A stretch of DNA of 8,133 nucleotides, taken from positions 4,880-13,012 of the forward strand of contig DGSP01000048.1 of the NCBI GenBank assembly GCA_002393555.1, written 5' to 3'. The notes beneath the pieces are model-generated. The model searched no databases and was not told the origin of the DNA. It saw nothing but the letters and a program-made list of their open reading frames with translations. Positions within the stretch are counted from its first letter, which is position 1; each line of letters starts with the position of its first letter. Below are positions 6,701 through 8,133 of this stretch, one piece after another. The position numbers and the translations under genes are program-made. This DNA comes from Prevotellaceae bacterium UBA4359 (GTDB taxonomy: Bacteria > Bacteroidota > Bacteroidia > Bacteroidales > Bacteroidaceae).

Positions 6701-7818
6701 GTCGTCACCCACAGGCCGCCGCCGTTCACTGTGCCTTCCATCGCCTGCGAGAGCGAGAAGACCGTGTTGTCGCCAATCGAATTCTTCGTGATGGAGTTGC
6801 GGCCCACATACTCAAACGCCGACTGATTCACCGGCTTCATCATCACCCCCTTCAGATACAGTGCCACCCACACGTTGCCATAGGCATCGCGGATGGCATC
6901 GTTCACATTCGCCGTCGAAAAGTCAAAGTCCTTCACTGAGACAGTGCTCTGCCCCACCTTACCCGTCTTCTCGTCATAGAGGCGCAAGCCGCCACCATCC
7001 GTGCCGATAAAGAGACGGCCATTCCACCATGTATTGATGCCAGTCACCACACCGCCCATCTCATCTCCCCGGGCCACCTGCCTGAAACTGTCCGACTTGT
7101 CATCATACACATACACACCCGACCGCACCGTTGCAGCATACAGGTGTCCCGTACTGCTGATGGCCACCTTCTTCACTCCCTTCAGTTCCCCGTATGCGCG
7201 AAACTTCTTCTCCCCCTGCTTGCGACACAAGAAGCCGCCAGAGTTGACAATCCACAGCCGCTTCTTGCCATCCTCCATCAACTGCACAGGGCTATAGTTC
7301 TGTTCGCCAGTCAGAAATTCCGTCGAATGCTTCACATACAACCTTCCCTCCTTATCCTTCATCAACTCGCCATGTCCATACCCCGCAATGCACACAATCA
7401 TTCTCTCCGGCTGAATGCGGCAGAAGTTCACCACACGCGTCACAAGGGTGTCGCCATTCTCAGCCAGCATCGGCACAGTCGAAAAGCAGTCGGTGGCATA
7501 GTCAAACAACTGCACACCAGCCCCTGTGCCCACCAGCAGTGTGCCAGGCCCATAGTCTATCACACAGGTCGTCTCATCGTGCTGCAACGACGTGGGGTCG
7601 CCAATCTCGTGGCGATACACATTCCACTTCACACCATCATAGCGGTTCAAGCCATTCTGCGTAGTCAGCCAGATGTTATGGCGCTTATCCTCATAGAGAC
7701 TGCGCACACGCGAGTTGGACAGTCCCTGCTTCGAGCCGAAGAACAGCACATTCTGGGCGCACACACTCAGTGCGCTCCACATTATTAAATATACAACAAG
7801 CGAAAAACGAGTTTTCAT
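3760..7818 (-). CDS. Hybrid two-component system (HTCS) sensor-regulator, likely for hemicellulose use
   Basis: This 1352-residue one-protein signalling chain spans the inner membrane. A signal peptide (1-21, ending SVCA) precedes a periplasmic sensor. I count 14 blade motifs between residues 48 and 646, such as NIWLTTQNGLNRYDG, enough for two seven-bladed propellers. A Y_Y_Y domain (about 700-772) and one membrane helix (about 781-801) follow. The kinase has H833 in SHEIRTP, N-box N945/N949, DTGMGI from 979 and GTGIGL from 1007. The receiver (about 1093-1210) has E1099/D1100/D1101, phospho-acceptor D1144, T1174 and K1196. An AraC/HTH_18 domain fills about 1245-1342. All signalling residues are intact. 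Start 7818 is chosen because it opens the signal peptide; the longer frame to 8025 overlaps the promoter. The Prevotella xylanase activator XynR is of this type, but orthology is not shown. The GH30-GH43 gene downstream is the likely target. Confidence 0.95.
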   Translation of the reverse strand: MKTRFSLVVYLIMWSALSVCAQNVLFFGSKQGLSNSRVRSLYEDKRHNIWLTTQNGLNRYDGVKWNVYRHEIGDPTSLQHDETTCVIDYGPGTLLVGTGAGVQLFDYATDCFSTVPMLAENGDTLVTRVVNFCRIQPERMIVCIAGYGHGELMKDKEGRLYVKHSTEFLTGEQNYSPVQLMEDGKKRLWIVNSGGFLCRKQGEKKFRAYGELKGVKKVAISSTGHLYAATVRSGVYVYDDKSDSFRQVARGDEMGGVVTGINTWWNGRLFIGTDGGGLRLYDEKTGKVGQSTVSVKDFDFSTANVNDAIRDAYGNVWVALYLKGVMMKPVNQSAFEYVGRNSITKNSIGDNTVFSLSQAMEGTVNGGGLWVTTDNDGVYLLSGDGTQSRHWYRGNTPGIPLNFTAVLNPSPSVMLMGTYTDGLWRMQNGNISLLTKDITHIFDIEPSGMPDCYWIATMGDGFYHYRLSTGTWERYFPDYSKEDGTKVIGNSYIYTILQVGDMVLVGTSDGLVVCFPDSDGVIRRESRKMLRRSAIRHFVVSDDEKTAWIATNMGLVKMNCMTYETHTYTVEDGLPNNNIASLCLDKKGHLWIGTDFGLSCMDVKKEEFLNFYSDDGLQDNEFSRGAVLMRDGKIYFGGIGGITYFDLQEMKAWQSGGKNLRLRFVDVFVDGRKVHEGDLSDDYEILEGLVDDCAHVELSYKDGHFALEMCVEGLNNQHIIYEYSVNGGQWTQQAGGGNRVVFDNLKPGTYHIKVRAHALGTMSQEREFVAVVHPAWYASAWAKVVYALLLLLVCWLIYEYVKRQVRLRKAMERNRQQRELNEARVQFFMNISHEIRTPMTLILAPLEKLIGSDKNEERQHNYQLIKQNSKRILRLINQMMDVRKIEQGKFLLDYHQVELVGFLQNIFDVFATNAQSRNITYEFVHEMEQMTVFVDPDNMDKIVMNLLSNAFKFTPDGGNITLQLLANSEDGDFELKVTDTGMGIKDEDKKRIFERFYSGQHQAGYIGTGIGLNLTSMLVKLHKGNIVVEDNPEGQGTMFTVTMPKGDETLRNIKPQPAADVVDGLGEVGGMETVEEDTAELLTIEKPTDTHRKNALLVEDDEAIRQYVHSELSKDLVIHSCSNGQEAWDYVVAHPGKVDVVISDIMMPVMDGMTLCQKLKANFTTNHIPIVLMTALGSDADRIAGITNGADAYVSKPFNIDVLRTTVIQLMKTRQMLQGKYHGDKQQEEKIDKVEMESPDEHLMRRVMKVINENMDNPELSVELIADKVGISRVHFYRKMKDLTGQAPRDFVKYVRLKEAARLLLEKKYDITGVSVATGFKSLSAFSTNFKSLYGLSPTEWVKKQENERGEE

Positions 7819-7862
7819 AATAGGTTGTAGTACAATAGTTAGTCTTTTGGTCAATTCGGCCA

Positions 7863-7894
7863 CAAAGTTAGGCAAAAAGACGATTATTTCCAAA
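7863..7894 (-). promoter_or_regulatory. Bacteroidetes-type promoter of the HTCS gene
   Basis: On the - strand TTTG (7891-7894), a 20-bp spacer and TAACTTTG (7863-7870) match the -33/-7 consensus. Transcription should start near 7857, leaving a leader of roughly 40 nt before the ATG at 7818. No Shine-Dalgarno precedes that ATG, as is usual in this phylum. The promoter lies inside the longest possible reading frame, which argues against the frame's upstream start at 8025. Confidence 0.75.
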
Positions 7895-7926
7895 AAAATA
7901 TGCCATCTTTTTCCTCTTTTCGTGTG

Positions 7927-7957
7927 CAAAGATAAACAAAAAGATTGGAATGGCAAT
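7927..7957 (-). promoter_or_regulatory. Possible second, upstream promoter of the HTCS gene
   Basis: On the - strand ATTG (7954-7957), 19 bp and TATCTTTG (7927-7934) fit the Bacteroidetes pattern with one mismatch in the -33 box. It would add about 64 nt to the leader. The region is AT-rich and such matches arise by chance, so this is a weak call beside the promoter at 7863-7894. Confidence 0.3.
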
Positions 7958-8022
7958 GACTTCTGATGATTTGTGATGAGATGGGAGGAAAAAAATGACT
8001 TCTTCGCATGAAGCGGGAATCT

Positions 8023-8100
8023 CACACAGAAAGCACGTAGGCACAGAAAAAAATTTCACTTTATTCGCCGCAAGCCGCATTTTTCTCGGACAATAATTTC
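8023..8100. repeat. Dispersed intergenic repeat, copy 2
   Basis: This is the partner of the copy at 3429-3503, in the same orientation, sharing CACACA-AAAG, CACA, CCGCAAGC, TTTTTCT and ATAATTTC in order. It lies upstream of the HTCS promoters. Apart from this repeat, two promoter candidates and a terminal palindrome, the 315 bases after the HTCS start show no gene. Confidence 0.5.
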
Positions 8101-8111
8101 ACAAAATTGGT

Positions 8112-8130
8112 TCCAATAATAATTATTGGA
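8112..8130. repeat. Perfect palindrome at the window edge
   Basis: TCCAATAAT (8112-8120) and ATTATTGGA (8122-8130) are exact inverted repeats around a single central base. An overlapping shorter pairing, ATTGG-TT-CCAAT (8106-8117), shares the left arm. It could be a dimeric repressor operator for a gene beyond the window or the stem of an AT-rich hairpin; nothing here tells which. Confidence 0.45.
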
Positions 8131-8133
8131 TAA

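Noticed and set aside
3703..6939. A 1078-codon open frame on the + strand opposite the HTCS gene
   Set aside because: It has no recognisable domain and is very rich in His, Arg, Leu and Gln, as expected from the complement of a GC-rich gene. The - strand frame encodes every HTCS motif, and no promoter or start context supports the antisense frame.
8002..8013. A CTTC-GCAT-GAAG hairpin before a - strand T-run as a terminator for an upstream gene
   Set aside because: The stem has only 4 bp and the T-run starts several bases later, so it is too weak to call.
7819..8025. A 69-residue N-terminal extension of the HTCS (ATG at 8025)
   Set aside because: It spans the TTTG-N20-TAACTTTG promoter and precedes a good signal peptide that starts at 7818.

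Overview
The window looks like a chromosomal piece of a Bacteroidales bacterium, most plausibly Prevotella or a close relative. Three things point there. The promoters match the Bacteroidetes form (TTTG, about 19-20 bp, TAnnTTTG). Start codons lack Shine-Dalgarno sequences. The two large genes are types characteristic of this group: a hybrid two-component system (HTCS) regulator and a secreted multi-domain hemicellulase ending in the YIHNG-type tail common in Prevotella and Bacteroides. The genus is an inference; no marker gene fixes it.

Layout. Bases 1-63 hold the 3' part of a tRNA-Leu(UAA) on the + strand. A perfect hairpin with A and T tracts on either side (138-183) can terminate both that tRNA and the gene facing it. 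Bases 182-3115 (- strand) encode a 977-residue secreted GH30-GH43-CBM6-like enzyme with its own promoter at 3151-3181. Bases 3116-3759 are a 644-bp intergenic region that is unusually structured. In order it holds the hydrolase promoter, three CGGRAAAA boxes and a long-spaced inverted repeat, a candidate small + strand RNA (about 3310-3423) with an intrinsic terminator, one copy of a dispersed intergenic repeat, a small GC hairpin, and six degenerate tandem copies of a 23-bp unit (3544-3681). Bases 3760-7818 (- strand) encode a complete 1352-residue HTCS regulator with a good promoter at 7863-7894. Bases 7819-8133 are non-coding and hold that promoter, a weaker upstream candidate, a second copy of the dispersed repeat and a terminal palindrome.

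How the parts may work together (inference). The HTCS has a periplasmic two-propeller sensor, a histidine kinase, a receiver and an AraC-type DNA-binding domain in one chain. Such proteins sense oligosaccharides and switch on neighbouring polysaccharide-utilisation genes. The only target in view is the GH30-GH43 enzyme, whose catalytic residues are intact and whose fusion suggests xylan or arabinoxylan as substrate. The CGGRAAAA boxes lie between the hydrolase promoter and the divergent small-RNA promoter, so they are the best candidate operator. No SusC/SusD transporter pair is present in the window.

The least explained features are the 23-bp tandem repeat, the divergent small transcript, and the apparent loss from the GH30 module of the arginine that binds glucuronic acid in classical GH30_8 xylanases.
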